64,000 bases of DNA from Azospirillum brasilense (GTDB lineage Bacteria > Pseudomonadota > Alphaproteobacteria > Azospirillales > Azospirillaceae): NCBI RefSeq assembly GCF_007827815.1, contig NZ_VITH01000006.1, forward strand, positions 372,001-436,000. Direction: 5' to 3'. Positions within the stretch are counted from its first letter, which is position 1. Each line of letters starts with the position of its first letter. Below are positions 8,054 to 17,746 of this stretch, piece after piece. Position numbers and translations under genes: made by a program. The notes beneath the pieces were generated by a model that saw only the letters and a list, made by a program, of their open reading frames with translations, had not been told where the DNA came from and did no database searches.

Positions 8054-9517
8054 ATGATAACACTCCCCACGGAACCGCTCGGGCTGTTGGCGCTGGCCGC
8101 CATCCTCGTCCCCTTCGGCGGCGCGGCGGTGATCGCCGCATCGAAACGGGCCTCGGCCAAATGGCTGTGCCAGGGCTTCGCCGCCGCCACCGTCGCGGTG
8201 ATCGCCATCCTCGCGATGTCGCTGCTCGGCGACGGCAAGATCGGCGGCACCTACGAGCTGATCGCCTTCGGATCGGTCTCGATCCTCGGGCTGGTGGTGG
8301 ACAGCGTCAGCGTTCTGATCGCGCTGGCGGTGATCGCCATCGGCCTGCTGGTGGCGGTCTATTCCGCCGCCTACCTGAACGCCGGCAACCGCGAGCATCC
8401 CGACATCGGCCGGCGGCGCTTCTACGCCTTCCTGCTGGTGTTCATCGGCGCGATGACCGGGCTGGTCTTCAGCTCCACCGTCGTCGGCCAGCTCGCCTTC
8501 TTCGAGCTGACGGGCGCCTGCTCCTGGGCGCTGATCGGCTACTACGAGTCGCCCAAGGCGCTGCGCTCGGCGGCCAAGGCGCTGCTGGTCACCCACGTCG
8601 CCTCGCTCGGCCTCTACGTCGCGGCGGCGCTGCTGTTCCTGTCGACCGGCACCTTCGCGCTCTCCGCCATCGCCGATCTGGCGCCGGGGATGAAGGCGGT
8701 GGTCCTGCTGGCGATCCTGGTCGCCGCCTGGGGCAAGTCGGCCCAGCTGCCCTTCCACATGTGGCTGCCCGACGCCATGGAGGCCCCGACCCCGGTCAGC
8801 GCCTACCTGCACGCGGCCTCCATGGTGAAGGTCGGCGTCTACATCTTCGCCCGCGGGCTGATGTCGTCGGGCGGCGCGCCGGAGGTCGTCGGCTGGGTCG
8901 GCTCGACCATGGCGGTGCTGACGCTGGTCTACGGCTTCTTCATGTATCTGCCACAGGTCGACCTGAAGCGCCTGCTCGCCTATTCGACCATCACGCAGCT
9001 CGCCTACATCCTCCTGGCGCTGTCGCTGTCGGTCTTCGGCTCCGACCTCGCCTTCAAGGGCGCCATCGCGCACATCTTCAACCACGCCTTCGCCAAGACG
9101 CTGTTCTTCCTGGTCGCCGGCGCGCTGAGCTACACCGCCGGCACGCGCCTGCTGCCGTCGCTGCGCGGCATCGTCACCAAGTCGCCGCTGCTCGGCGTCG
9201 CCTTCGTCTGCGCCGCCCTGGCGATCACCGGCGTGCCGCCCTTCAACGGCTTCTTCAGCAAGTTCGCCATCTTCGCCGGCGGGTTCGAGGTCGGGGCGCA
9301 GCACTGGGCGCTCATGCTCCTGGTCGTCATCGCGCTGGCGGAATCGGTCGGCTCCTTCGCCTGGTTCCTGAAATGGCTGGGCCATTCGGTGCCCGGCAAG
9401 CCGTCCGCCACCATGGCCGCGGCGGCCCCGCTGCCGGCCGGCATGAAGTTCGTGCTGGTCGCCCTGGTGGTGATGACGGTGGTCTCAAGCTCCATCGCCG
9501 CCTCGTGGCTCGGTTGA
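8054..9517 (+). CDS. hyfD: Hydrogenase-4 membrane subunit HyfD (antiporter-like)
   Basis: 487 aa, NuoL/M-like. Conserved antiporter signatures are WGKSAQLPFHMWLPDAMEAP followed by VDLKRLLAYSTITQLAYI, with the buried Lys and Glu expected of a proton-translocating half-channel. HyfD is one of the subunits that distinguishes FHL-2 (Hyf) from the smaller FHL-1 (Hyc). It starts 19 bp after hyfC and ends 14 bp before hyfE. Confidence 0.94.
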   Translation: MITLPTEPLGLLALAAILVPFGGAAVIAASKRASAKWLCQGFAAATVAVIAILAMSLLGDGKIGGTYELIAFGSVSILGLVVDSVSVLIALAVIAIGLLVAVYSAAYLNAGNREHPDIGRRRFYAFLLVFIGAMTGLVFSSTVVGQLAFFELTGACSWALIGYYESPKALRSAAKALLVTHVASLGLYVAAALLFLSTGTFALSAIADLAPGMKAVVLLAILVAAWGKSAQLPFHMWLPDAMEAPTPVSAYLHAASMVKVGVYIFARGLMSSGGAPEVVGWVGSTMAVLTLVYGFFMYLPQVDLKRLLAYSTITQLAYILLALSLSVFGSDLAFKGAIAHIFNHAFAKTLFFLVAGALSYTAGTRLLPSLRGIVTKSPLLGVAFVCAALAITGVPPFNGFFSKFAIFAGGFEVGAQHWALMLLVVIALAESVGSFAWFLKWLGHSVPGKPSATMAAAAPLPAGMKFVLVALVVMTVVSSSIAASWLG

Positions 9518-9531
9518 GGGAGGGAACGGTC

Positions 9532-10185
9532 ATGAACGGATTTCTCATCGTCAACGGCCTGTCGGGCCTGCTGATCGTCAGCTCCCTTCTGGTCACGCTC
9601 GCCGGCAACCCGGCCAACTCCGCCCGCTTCTATGCGCTGCAGAGCTTCATCCTGGTGATGCTGTTCGTGGCGCTGGCGGGGGCCACCGGGTCGGGCGAGC
9701 TGTATCTCTGGTCCTTCACCGCGCTGCTGACCAAGGTGATCCTGGTCCCGGCGATCATGTATCGGACCTTCCGCCGGCTCAGCGATCCGGCCATCGGGTC
9801 GGGCGCGGTGATGCCGACGGCGCTGTCCATCGTCGGCGCGGCGGTCGCCGTCATCCTGTGCTTCGGCGTCGCGTCCAAGGTGACGCTGCCGGCGGCCGAC
9901 GCCATCAAGCCGGCGCTGGCGGTGTCGCTCGCCCTCTTCTTCATCGGGCTCGGCTGCATCGTGGCGCAGCGGAACATCCTGAAGCAGGTGTTCGGCTATT
10001 GCCTGATGGAGAACGGGTCGCACCTGACCCTGGCCCTGCTGGCCCCCAACGCGCCGGAGCTGGTGGAGATCGGCATCGCCACCGACGCCATCTTCGCGGT
10101 GGTGGTGATGGCGGCGCTGGGATCGCGGATCTTCGACACGCTGCACACGCTCGACGCGCGCCAGCTCACGAGCCTGAAGGGATGA
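9532..10185 (+). CDS. hyfE: Hydrogenase-4 membrane subunit HyfE (NuoK-like)
   Basis: 217 aa, about seven hydrophobic segments; the C-terminal half resembles NuoK (AQRNILKQVFGYCLMENG, with conserved acidic residues within helices). ATG at 9532 is preceded by GGGAGGGAA. Length equals E. coli HyfE (216 aa). It is another FHL-2-specific subunit. The stop overlaps an ATG at 10182 that is one of two possible starts of hyfF. Confidence 0.93.
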   Translation: MNGFLIVNGLSGLLIVSSLLVTLAGNPANSARFYALQSFILVMLFVALAGATGSGELYLWSFTALLTKVILVPAIMYRTFRRLSDPAIGSGAVMPTALSIVGAAVAVILCFGVASKVTLPAADAIKPALAVSLALFFIGLGCIVAQRNILKQVFGYCLMENGSHLTLALLAPNAPELVEIGIATDAIFAVVVMAALGSRIFDTLHTLDARQLTSLKG

Positions 10186-10190
10186 CCGCC

Positions 10191-11816
10191 ATGGTACCCT
10201 CGATCCTTCCCCCCCTCCTCCTGATCGGCCCGCTGGCGGTGGCGGTGTTCCTGCTGACCCTGCCCTGGTTCCGGGAATCCCTGCCCGAGACCCTGGCGAG
10301 CGACCAGGACAGCGTGGCGCTGCTGGAGCGCATCCATCTCGGCTCCATCGCCTACGTCTTCCTGCTGAGCGCCGCGGCGCTGGTCCAGGTGCTGTCGAAC
10401 GGGGCCATCGCCGCCTTCGGCGACTGGCTGTTCGTCGACGCGCTCGGCGCCGTCTTCATGATGCTGATCGGCGTGGTCGGCCTGCTGACCGGCCTCTACT
10501 CCATCGCTTACATCCGCCACGATCTGGAGTCCGGCGCCATCGACGCCGGCAAGGTCCGGGTCTATTACGGCTTCTTCAGCCTGTTCCTGTTCACCATGCT
10601 GCTGGCGGTGACCGCCAACAACATCATCATGATGTGGGCGGCCATCGAGGCGACGACTCTCGGCTCCGCCTTCCTGGTCGGGCTGTACGGGCAGAAGTCC
10701 TCGCTGGAGGCCGCCTGGAAATACGTCGTCATCTGCACGGTCGGCGTCGCCTTCGGCCTCTACGGCACGGTGCTGGTCTTTTCCAACGCCGCCGACGTGC
10801 TGGCCGACCCGCACCAGGCGGTGCTGTGGACGGCGCTGGTCGGCCACGCCGGCGAGCTGGACCCGATGCTGGTCAAGCTGGCCTTCGTCTTCGCCCTGAT
10901 CGGCTTCGGCACCAAGGCCGGCATCTTCCCGATGCACGCCTGGCTTCCCGACGCCCATTCCGAGGCGCCGAGCCCGGTGTCCGGCCTGCTGTCGGGCGTG
11001 CTTCTGAAATGCGCCCTGCTGATCGTCATCCGCTTCTACGTCATCACCGTCGGCACGGTGGGCGTCGGCTTCCCGCAGACGCTGCTGCTGACGCTGGGCC
11101 TGCTGTCGGTCGGCGTGTCGTCGCTGCTGTTCTTCGTGCAGCAGGACCTGAAGCGCAAGCTGGCCTATTCCAGCATCGAGAATGTCGGGCTGATCGTCGT
11201 GGCGCTCGGCATCGGCGGGCCGCTCGGCATCGCGGCGGCGCTGCTGCACGCCATCAACCACAGCGTCACCAAGGCCCTGTTCTTCTGCACCGCCGGCAAC
11301 GTGCTGATGAAGTACGGCACCCGCGACCTGCGGGCGGTGAAGGGCGTGCTGCGGGCGGCCCCGGCCACCGGCCTGCTGATGATGGCCTGCGCCCTGGCGC
11401 TGGCCGGCTTCCCGCCCTTCAACATCTTCGTCAGCGAATTCATGGTCTTCATGGCCGGGCTGAACGAAGGCTATGCCTGGATCATGGCTCTGGTCGCGCT
11501 CTTCCTGTGCATCACCATCGCCGGGCTGGTGAAGATCGTCGCCGACAGCGTTCTGGGCAAGAGCCCGGAGACGATGGCCAAGGGTGACGTCGGCTGGAAG
11601 GCGCTGGCCCCGCTGGGCGTGCTGGCGGTGCTGGTGCTGACGCTGGGCTTCGCCGTGCCGCAGCCGCTGTCCAATCTGGTGCAGCAGGCGACCGCGGTGG
11701 TGATGAACGGCGACAGCCGGCCGGTGGTCGCGACCCCCTGGCAACACTACGACACGGTGCGCGCCGGTGGTCTTCTGGTGACCGGCAACCTCTCGCAGAC
11801 GGAGATCTCAAAATGA
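10191..11816 (+). CDS. hyfF: Hydrogenase-4 membrane subunit HyfF (antiporter-like)
   Basis: 541 aa, third NuoL/M/N-like subunit, with FGTKAGIFPMHAWLPDAHSE and QQDLKRKLAYSSIENVGLI as antiporter marks. Two starts are possible: ATG 10191, with AAGGGA about 8 bp upstream (chosen), or ATG 10182 overlapping the hyfE stop and adding MTA. Its TGA overlaps the hyfG ATG. With HyfB and HyfD it gives three putative ion-translocating modules, the FHL-2 layout. Confidence 0.94.
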   Translation: MVPSILPPLLLIGPLAVAVFLLTLPWFRESLPETLASDQDSVALLERIHLGSIAYVFLLSAAALVQVLSNGAIAAFGDWLFVDALGAVFMMLIGVVGLLTGLYSIAYIRHDLESGAIDAGKVRVYYGFFSLFLFTMLLAVTANNIIMMWAAIEATTLGSAFLVGLYGQKSSLEAAWKYVVICTVGVAFGLYGTVLVFSNAADVLADPHQAVLWTALVGHAGELDPMLVKLAFVFALIGFGTKAGIFPMHAWLPDAHSEAPSPVSGLLSGVLLKCALLIVIRFYVITVGTVGVGFPQTLLLTLGLLSVGVSSLLFFVQQDLKRKLAYSSIENVGLIVVALGIGGPLGIAAALLHAINHSVTKALFFCTAGNVLMKYGTRDLRAVKGVLRAAPATGLLMMACALALAGFPPFNIFVSEFMVFMAGLNEGYAWIMALVALFLCITIAGLVKIVADSVLGKSPETMAKGDVGWKALAPLGVLAVLVLTLGFAVPQPLSNLVQQATAVVMNGDSRPVVATPWQHYDTVRAGGLLVTGNLSQTEISK

Positions 11817-13528
11817 ACCTCATCGCTCCGGAACGGGTCGGGAGCGGCATCATCGCCTCCCTGCGCGAGAGCCTGCCCCACGCCATCCTCGACGAGTCCT
11901 GGCAGACCGGCGCCCAGGTGACCATCACGGTCAAGCCGGCGTCGCTGCCCGACGTCGTCGCCAGCCTCTACTACGACCACAACGGCTGGCTGTCGGTGGT
12001 CGTCGGCAACGACGAACGGCCGCTGAACGGCGCCTACGCCGTCTATTACGTGCTGTCCATGGAGGGCGCCGACCGGTGCCACGTCGTGGTGCGCTGCGAG
12101 GTGCCCGCCGACACGCTGGAATTCCCCTCCGTCACCCCGCGGGTGCCCGCCTGCGTGTGGGGCGAGCGCGAGGTGCGCGACATGTTCGGCCTGCGCCCGG
12201 TCGGGCTGCCGGACGAACGCCGCCTCGTCCTGCCCGACGACTGGCCGGACGAGCTGTACCCGCTGCGCAAGGATTCGATGGACTACCGGCTGCGGCCGGC
12301 GCCGACCAGCGACGACGAGACCTACCAGTTCATCAACGAGGCCAAGCAGGAGACCCGCGTCGTCCCGCTGGGGCCGCTGCACATCACCTCCGACGAGCCC
12401 GGCCATTTCCGCCTGTTCGTCGACGGCGAGGACATCATCGACGCCGACTACCGCATGTTCTACGTCCACCGCGGCATGGAGAAGGTGGCCGAGACGCGGA
12501 TGGGCTACAACGACGTGACCTTCCTCGCCGACCGCGTCTGCGGCATCTGCGGCTACGCCCACAGCGTCGCCTACGCCAGCTCGGTGGAGAACGCGCTGGG
12601 CATCGTGGTGCCGCCGCGGGCGCAGGCCATCCGCGCCATCCTGCTGGAGACCGAGCGGATGCACAGCCATCTGCTGAACCTCGGCCTCGTCTGCCATTTC
12701 ATCGGCTTCGACACCGGCTTCATGCAGTTCTTCCGCGTGCGCGAGAAGGCGATGACCCTGGCGGAGCTGCTGACCGGTGCCCGCAAGACCTACGCGCTGA
12801 ACCTGATCGGCGGCGTGCGCCGCGACATCCTGGGCGACCAGCAGGCGAAGACCCGCGAGCTGGTCGCCGAGCTGCGCGACGACGTGACCCGGCTGGTCGA
12901 GGTGCTGCTGTCCACCGCCAACGTCAGCGGCCGCGTCAAGGGCGTCGGCCGGCTCGACCCGCAGATCGCCCGCGACTACAGCCCGGTCGGGCCGGTGGTG
13001 CGCGGCAGCGGCCACCGCCGCGACACCCGCGCCGACCACGCCTTCGCCGGCTACACGCTGCTCGACATGCCGGTCCATGTGGAGCAGGGCTGCGACGTGC
13101 TGGCCCGCACGCTGGTGCGGGTGTCGGAGTTCTTCGACAGCCTGTGGATCATCGAACAGCTGCTGGACAAGGCCCCGGCCGGTCCGGTGCTGAACGAGGA
13201 TTTCACCTATGTCCCGCACAAGTTCGCGCTGGGCTTCACCGAGGCGCCGCGCGGCGAGGACATCCACTGGTCGATGACCGGCGACAACCAGAAGCTCTAC
13301 CGCTGGCGCTGCCGCGCCTCGACCTACAACAACTGGCCGGTGCTGCGCTACATGCTGCGCGGCAATACGGTGTCGGACGCCCCGCTGATCGTGGGCAGCA
13401 TCGACCCCTGCTATTCCTGCACCGACCGCGTGACCGTGGTGGACGTCCGCAAGAAGCGCTCCAAGACCATCGCCTACAAGGAGATGGAGCGCTACTGCCG
13501 CGAACGCACGGATTCACCGCTGAAGTGA
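11813..13528 (+). CDS. hyfG: Hydrogenase-4 large subunit HyfG (NuoC-NuoD fusion)
   Basis: 571 aa. Residues 1 to about 170 are the NuoC-like 30-kDa domain and the rest is the NiFe large subunit. Nickel ligands are C243/C246 (RVCGICGYAH) and C533/C536 (DPCYSCTDR). After Arg539 exactly 32 residues remain (starting VTVVDVRKKRSK), the same length as the tail that HycI removes from E. coli HycE after its Arg, so precursor processing is predicted. It reduces protons to H2 with electrons from formate. Overlaps hyfF by 4 bp; hyfH follows after 12 bp. Confidence 0.97.
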   Translation: MNLIAPERVGSGIIASLRESLPHAILDESWQTGAQVTITVKPASLPDVVASLYYDHNGWLSVVVGNDERPLNGAYAVYYVLSMEGADRCHVVVRCEVPADTLEFPSVTPRVPACVWGEREVRDMFGLRPVGLPDERRLVLPDDWPDELYPLRKDSMDYRLRPAPTSDDETYQFINEAKQETRVVPLGPLHITSDEPGHFRLFVDGEDIIDADYRMFYVHRGMEKVAETRMGYNDVTFLADRVCGICGYAHSVAYASSVENALGIVVPPRAQAIRAILLETERMHSHLLNLGLVCHFIGFDTGFMQFFRVREKAMTLAELLTGARKTYALNLIGGVRRDILGDQQAKTRELVAELRDDVTRLVEVLLSTANVSGRVKGVGRLDPQIARDYSPVGPVVRGSGHRRDTRADHAFAGYTLLDMPVHVEQGCDVLARTLVRVSEFFDSLWIIEQLLDKAPAGPVLNEDFTYVPHKFALGFTEAPRGEDIHWSMTGDNQKLYRWRCRASTYNNWPVLRYMLRGNTVSDAPLIVGSIDPCYSCTDRVTVVDVRKKRSKTIAYKEMERYCRERTDSPLK

Positions 13529-13540
13529 CGGGGGCGACCA

Positions 13541-14131
13541 ATGCTCAAGCTACTCAAGGAAATCCTCCGCACGGGCGAGGCGACGGTCAAGTACCCCTTC
13601 GCCCCGATGGAGGTCTGCAAGGACTTCCGCGGCAAGCCGGAACACCGGGCGGAGGACTGCATCGCGTGTGCTGCCTGCACCGTCGCCTGCCCGGCCAACG
13701 CCATCCAGATGGAAACCGACACCGCCGCCGGCAGCCGCACCTGGTCGATCAACTACGGGCGCTGCGTCTTCTGCGGCCGCTGCGAGGAATCCTGCCCGAC
13801 CGGCGCCATCCGCCTGTCCGCCGATTTCGAGCTGGCGGTGGGCAGCAAGGCCGACCTGACGCGCAAGGCCGTCTTCACGCTGGCCGGCTGCGCCTGCTGC
13901 GGCAAGCCCTTCGCCCCGGCCAAGGAGGTCGACTACGTCGCCCGCCTGCTGGGCCAAAGCGCCCGCAGCGCCGAGGAGGCGGAGCGGCTGCGCCTGACCG
14001 CCGCGACCTGCCCGGCCTGCAAGCGCGCCCAGGACGTCCAGCAGATCGCCGGCATGGGGATCGCCCGGCAGATGGACGCCGGGCATTCTGAATCCGAACA
14101 CGCGGTCAAGGAACGGGAGACCACGCCATGA
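13541..14131 (+). CDS. hyfH: Hydrogenase-4 iron-sulfur subunit HyfH (HycF/NuoI-like)
   Basis: 196 aa. Two [4Fe-4S] clusters are bound by C40/43/46/50 and C75/78/81/85, as in NuoI and HycF. Two further cysteine groups, CACC near 117-120 and CPAC near 157, match the extra metal-binding tail of HycF-type proteins. It bridges HyfA and the small subunit HyfI. The TGA overlaps the hyfI ATG. Confidence 0.93.
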   Translation: MLKLLKEILRTGEATVKYPFAPMEVCKDFRGKPEHRAEDCIACAACTVACPANAIQMETDTAAGSRTWSINYGRCVFCGRCEESCPTGAIRLSADFELAVGSKADLTRKAVFTLAGCACCGKPFAPAKEVDYVARLLGQSARSAEEAERLRLTAATCPACKRAQDVQQIAGMGIARQMDAGHSESEHAVKERETTP

Positions 14132-14931
14132 ACGCCCCACTCGCTCCCAACGCCCTGGTGGCGGAGATGTCGCCGGTCTCCACCAGCGACCAGATCGCCA
14201 CGATGAAGACGGCGCTGCTGAAGAACATCCAGCGCTCCGCCTACGTCTATCGCGTCGATTGCGGCGGCTGCAACGGCTGCGAGATCGAGATTTTCTCGTC
14301 CATCACCCCGGTGTTCGACGCGGAACGCTTCGGCATCAAGGTGGTGGCCTCGCCCCGCCACGCCGACATCCTGCTGTTCACCGGGGCGGTGACCCGCTCC
14401 ATGCGGATGCCGGCGCTGCGCGCCTATGAGGCGGCACCCGACCCGAAGATCGTCGTCTCCTACGGCGCCTGCGGCTGCACCGGCGGCATCTTCCACGACC
14501 TCTACTGCGTCTGGGGCGGCACCGACAACATCGTGCCGGTGGACGTCTACATCCCCGGCTGCCCGCCGACGCCGGCCGCAACCATCCACGGCTTCGCCGT
14601 GGCGCTCGGCCTGCTGGAGCAGAAGCTGAAGGCCGAAACCCATGTCGAGGCCGCGGGCGAGGCCGCCGCCCTGCCCCACCCGGACATCCCCTACGCGCTG
14701 CGGGTCCGGCTGGAGCGCGAGGCGCGGCGCATGGCCGGCTACCGCCAGGGCCGCACCATCGTGGAGGAGTTCATGGCCCTGCTGGAAGGGCATGCGCGCG
14801 CCCCCGGAGCCCTGACCCTGCCCGACCGCATGACGGCGGCCGTCGGCGCGGAACGCGACCCGCGCCGCGCCGAGATCATCGGCCGGCTGGCCGAGGTCGT
14901 GCAGCGGACCATCCGGGGAGAGGCGCCATGA
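14128..14931 (+). CDS. hyfI: Hydrogenase-4 small subunit HyfI (NuoB-like)
   Basis: 267 aa. It binds the proximal [4Fe-4S] cluster next to the NiFe site: candidate ligands C45/C48/C51 in DCGGCNGCE, the cysteine in YGACGCTGG, and C145 in YIPGCPPTP. The N-terminal 25 residues are not part of the fold and look unstructured. Length matches HycG/HyfI (about 255). The last codons overlap hyfJ by 4 bp. Pairs with HyfG. Confidence 0.95.
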   Translation: MNAPLAPNALVAEMSPVSTSDQIATMKTALLKNIQRSAYVYRVDCGGCNGCEIEIFSSITPVFDAERFGIKVVASPRHADILLFTGAVTRSMRMPALRAYEAAPDPKIVVSYGACGCTGGIFHDLYCVWGGTDNIVPVDVYIPGCPPTPAATIHGFAVALGLLEQKLKAETHVEAAGEAAALPHPDIPYALRVRLEREARRMAGYRQGRTIVEEFMALLEGHARAPGALTLPDRMTAAVGAERDPRRAEIIGRLAEVVQRTIRGEAP

Positions 14932-15395
14932 GCACCCTCGCGCACGCCGATCCCGGCTCCATCCCCGGCCTGCGCAGCGGCCGCGGCCGGGAGCCGGAGG
15001 TGGTGTTCTACCAGCTGAACGCCAAGGTGCTGGAGCGCAAGGAGGACATCCCGGAGGACGCCCGGCAGGTGGTCTATTATTCGCTGGCCATCGGGCATCA
15101 CATCGGGGTCTTCGACTGCTTCACGCCGGCCTTCCGCTGCCCCACCGCGCTGTTCGACCGCGTCCTGGACGCGCTGCAGGACCACGAGGAGGCGCACCGC
15201 AAGCTGTCCGGCCTGCTCCGCTTCGGCGAGATCACGGTGGACGGCACCCACACCCGGCCGCTGCTGGCGGCCATCGCGGCGGCGCGGCCGGCCGCCCCGC
15301 CCGACGTGGCGGCGTGGCTGGACGGGCTGGGCACGGCGCTGGAGGCCATCCGGCGCGAACCGGCGATCTATCTGATGGGGAGACGGCTGTCATGA
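14928..15395 (+). CDS. hyfJ: Formate hydrogenlyase maturation protein, HycH/HyfJ type
   Basis: 155 aa, slightly longer than HycH (136 aa). The core ([19 protein letters not shown], then [19 protein letters not shown]) is characteristic of HycH, which assists maturation of the large hydrogenase subunit. The C-terminus is Ala/Pro-rich. It lies between hyfI and hycI, with 4-bp overlaps on both sides, as expected of a maturation factor co-produced with the enzyme. Confidence 0.9.
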   Translation: MSTLAHADPGSIPGLRSGRGREPEVVFYQLNAKVLERKEDIPEDARQVVYYSLAIGHHIGVFDCFTPAFRCPTALFDRVLDALQDHEEAHRKLSGLLRFGEITVDGTHTRPLLAAIAAARPAAPPDVAAWLDGLGTALEAIRREPAIYLMGRRLS

Positions 15396-15850
15396 CCGAT
15401 GTCGTGTTCACGGTTGGGAACGTCCTGCGCGGCGACGACGGCGCCGGCCCGCTGCTGGCCCAACTGCTCGAGGATCTGCCCGCCCCCGGCTGGACCGTGG
15501 TGGATGGGGAGGATGTCCCGGAGAACCACACCCACCACGTCCGCTCGCTGGCGCCGCACCGGGTTCTGATCGTCGACGCCGCCGACATGCAGCTGCCGCC
15601 GGGCGCGGTCCGGCTGATCGAGCAGGACAGCGTCGCCGAGCAGTTCATGGTCACCACCCACGCCATCCCGCTCAACTTCCTGATCGACAGCCTGCGCGAG
15701 ACCGTGCCGGAGATCCTGTTCCTGGGCATCCAGCCGGAGGACACCAGCTTCTTCGCGCCGGTCACCAGCACCGTCCGCAACTCCGTGGAGGCCGTTCACG
15801 ACCGGCTGGTCCGCGGCGAGGGATTCGAGGCCTACGAGACGGTGGGCTGA
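15392..15850 (+). CDS. hycI: Hydrogenase 3/4 maturation endopeptidase HycI
   Basis: 152 aa. M52-family nickel-dependent endopeptidase that trims the C-terminal tail of the large subunit once nickel is inserted. Seen: VGNVLRGDDGAGPLL (first conserved Asp), VDAADMQLPPGA (second Asp), and MVTTHAIPLNFLIDS (conserved His). The ATG at 15392 overlaps the hyfJ stop. The E. coli hyf operon has no own peptidase and relies on hycI, so its inclusion makes this operon self-sufficient for processing. Confidence 0.94.
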   Translation: MTDVVFTVGNVLRGDDGAGPLLAQLLEDLPAPGWTVVDGEDVPENHTHHVRSLAPHRVLIVDAADMQLPPGAVRLIEQDSVAEQFMVTTHAIPLNFLIDSLRETVPEILFLGIQPEDTSFFAPVTSTVRNSVEAVHDRLVRGEGFEAYETVG

Positions 15851-15893
15851 TCCGCTGTTCGGGGCAACCCAAGACATCTGAAGGAGTTTCGCC

Positions 15894-16802
15894 ATGGGGG
15901 ACTCTGCGTCGAAAGACACGCCGGTTCTCGGCATGGACGCCTATGCGCCCGCTGAGATCCAGGACAAGGTCGAAAAGCTGGGGGTGAAGAAGGCGACGAT
16001 GCCGTTCCTGCCCAGCTTCATGCTGGCGGTGGTCGCCGGCGGCGGCATCGGGTTGGGCGGCATGTTCTTCGTCATCGTGCTGGCCGACCCCGCCCTCAGC
16101 TTCGCGGTCCAGCGGCTGCTCGGCGGGCTGGTCTTCTCGCTCGGCCTGTCGCTGGTCATGGTCGGCGGGGCGGAGCTTTTCACCGGCAACTGCCTGATCG
16201 TGATGGCGCGGGCCAACGGCCAGATCAGCACGGCCCAGGTCCTGCGCAACTGGGCGACGATCTGGATCGGCAACGCCGTCGGGGCCATCGGCCTCGTCAC
16301 CCTGATTTACCTGTCGCACCACACCGAGATGAACAACGGTGCCGTCGGCGCCGCCGTCCTGAAGCTCGCCATCGGCAAGATCGCCCCGGACGCCGTGACG
16401 ATCTTCTTCAAGGGCATCCTGTGCAACCTTCTGGTCTGCCTGGCGGTGTGGCTCGCCTACGCCGGCCGCACGGTGACCGATAAGATCGTCGCCCTGACCC
16501 TGCCGGTCGCCGCCTTCGTCGCCGCCGGCTTCGAGCACTGCATTGCCAACCTGTATTTCCTGCCGCTGGCCTATCTGCTGAAGGTGACGGGCCATGTCCC
16601 GGCCGGGCTGGACGTCTCGATGATCACGCCGGGCGGCATCCTGCACAACCTGCTGTTCGCCACGCTGGGCAACATCGTCGGCGGCTCGGTGTTCGTCGGC
16701 GGCATCTATTGGCTGATCTACCGCAAGGGCCTCGGTGGCCTGACCCCGCTGCCGCCGCGCAAGCCGCTGCCGTCGATCGGGCAACCGGCGGCGACCCATT
16801 GA
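15894..16802 (+). CDS. focA: Formate channel FocA/FocB
   Basis: 302 aa, formate/nitrite transporter family with six membrane helices. AAGGAG precedes the ATG by 7 bp. The pattern MVGGAELFTGNCLIVMA and FEHCIANLYFLPLAYLL (conserved His in the pore) is diagnostic. Unlike E. coli FocA (285 aa), the N-terminus has about 35 polar residues before the first helix. It is the last gene of the hyf operon, analogous to focB downstream of E. coli hyf, and would import formate for FdhF. A strong terminator follows. Confidence 0.95.
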   Translation: MGDSASKDTPVLGMDAYAPAEIQDKVEKLGVKKATMPFLPSFMLAVVAGGGIGLGGMFFVIVLADPALSFAVQRLLGGLVFSLGLSLVMVGGAELFTGNCLIVMARANGQISTAQVLRNWATIWIGNAVGAIGLVTLIYLSHHTEMNNGAVGAAVLKLAIGKIAPDAVTIFFKGILCNLLVCLAVWLAYAGRTVTDKIVALTLPVAAFVAAGFEHCIANLYFLPLAYLLKVTGHVPAGLDVSMITPGGILHNLLFATLGNIVGGSVFVGGIYWLIYRKGLGGLTPLPPRKPLPSIGQPAATH

Positions 16803-16810
16803 CCGTAAAA

Positions 16811-16849
16811 AACCGCGGGCTGGCGATGAACCAGCCCGCGGTTCTTTTT
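16811..16849 (+). terminator. Rho-independent terminator of the hyf-foc operon
   Basis: Perfect 13-bp stem (16811-16823 pairs with 16831-16843), 7-nt loop, followed by CTTTTT. On the other strand the stem is followed by an A-tract complement, so it could also stop fdhD transcripts arriving from the right. Confidence 0.93.
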
Positions 16850-16879
16850 GATTGCGGTGCTTTTTGATTCAGGTGCGGT

Positions 16880-17746
16880 TCACGCGGGCGTCGCGACCCG
16901 CGACGGGACGGCGTAGACCGTCAGACGGCTTTCGCGCACGAAGGCGACGACCCCCACCCCCACCGTCGCGGCGAAGCCCAGGCACAGCGAGGTCGGGGCG
17001 GAGATGGCCGCGATCAGCGGGATGCCGGCGGCGGCCGTCTTGTGGACCAACTCGAAGGAGCAGCGGCTCGACACCACGACGAAGCCGCCGGTGGGGTCGA
17101 TGCGGGCGCGGGCCAGCGCCCCGATCAGCTTGTCGAGCGCGTTGTGCCGGCCGACGTCCTCGCGCACCGCCACCAGTTCGCCGTCGGGCCGGGCGAAGCC
17201 GGCGGCATGGACCGCCCCGGTCTCCCGGTTCAGGCTCTGTCCCGACGGTAAGGCCGCCATGGCGCGGCGGATCGCCTCCGGCGCGAAGCGGGCGTCGGAG
17301 CGGAGCGGGTCGAGCGGCCTCAGGGTGTCCGCGAAACTGTCGGTGCCGCAGCGGCCGCAGCCGGAACCGCCCATCAGGTTGCGCTTGCGGCGCAGCAGGG
17401 CGGCCAGCCGCTCCACCGGCACCTGCATGCGGATGCGCACTCCGTCCGTCACCTCGTCGACGGCGGTGACGGCCAGTTCGTCGGCGCTGCCGACGATCCC
17501 CTCGCTGAGGGAGAAACCGGTGGCGAAATCCTCCAGGTCGGTGGGAGTCGCCAGCATGACGGCGAAGAGGTCGTCGGCGTACAGCAGCCCGATGGGCACC
17601 TCGTCGACGATCTTCTCCTCCCGCCGGTCGATGCCCGCCCCGGTGCAGACGGTTGCCGGCACCATCCGGAATCCCTGATGGGAAAGCGGACGGGACGGGG
17701 AGGACGGCGCGGAGAGCGGGGCCGGACAGGCGATTGCATGTTCCAT
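16880..17746 (-). CDS. fdhD: Formate dehydrogenase sulfurtransferase FdhD
   Basis: 288 aa. FdhD passes sulfur from a cysteine desulfurase to the Mo-bisMGD cofactor and is required for active formate dehydrogenases. The sulfur-carrying loop is present as GGSGCGRCGTDS, the CxxC of the family. The C-terminal half has REDVGRHNALDKLIG and VVSSRCSFELVHK, both strongly conserved. ATG at 17746 (MEHAIACPAP) is chosen; 35 more residues upstream lack conservation. It is convergent with the hyf operon and diverges from hypA, and would serve the FdhF in this island. Confidence 0.95.
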   Translation of the reverse strand: MEHAIACPAPLSAPSSPSRPLSHQGFRMVPATVCTGAGIDRREEKIVDEVPIGLLYADDLFAVMLATPTDLEDFATGFSLSEGIVGSADELAVTAVDEVTDGVRIRMQVPVERLAALLRRKRNLMGGSGCGRCGTDSFADTLRPLDPLRSDARFAPEAIRRAMAALPSGQSLNRETGAVHAAGFARPDGELVAVREDVGRHNALDKLIGALARARIDPTGGFVVVSSRCSFELVHKTAAAGIPLIAAISAPTSLCLGFAATVGVGVVAFVRESRLTVYAVPSRVATPA

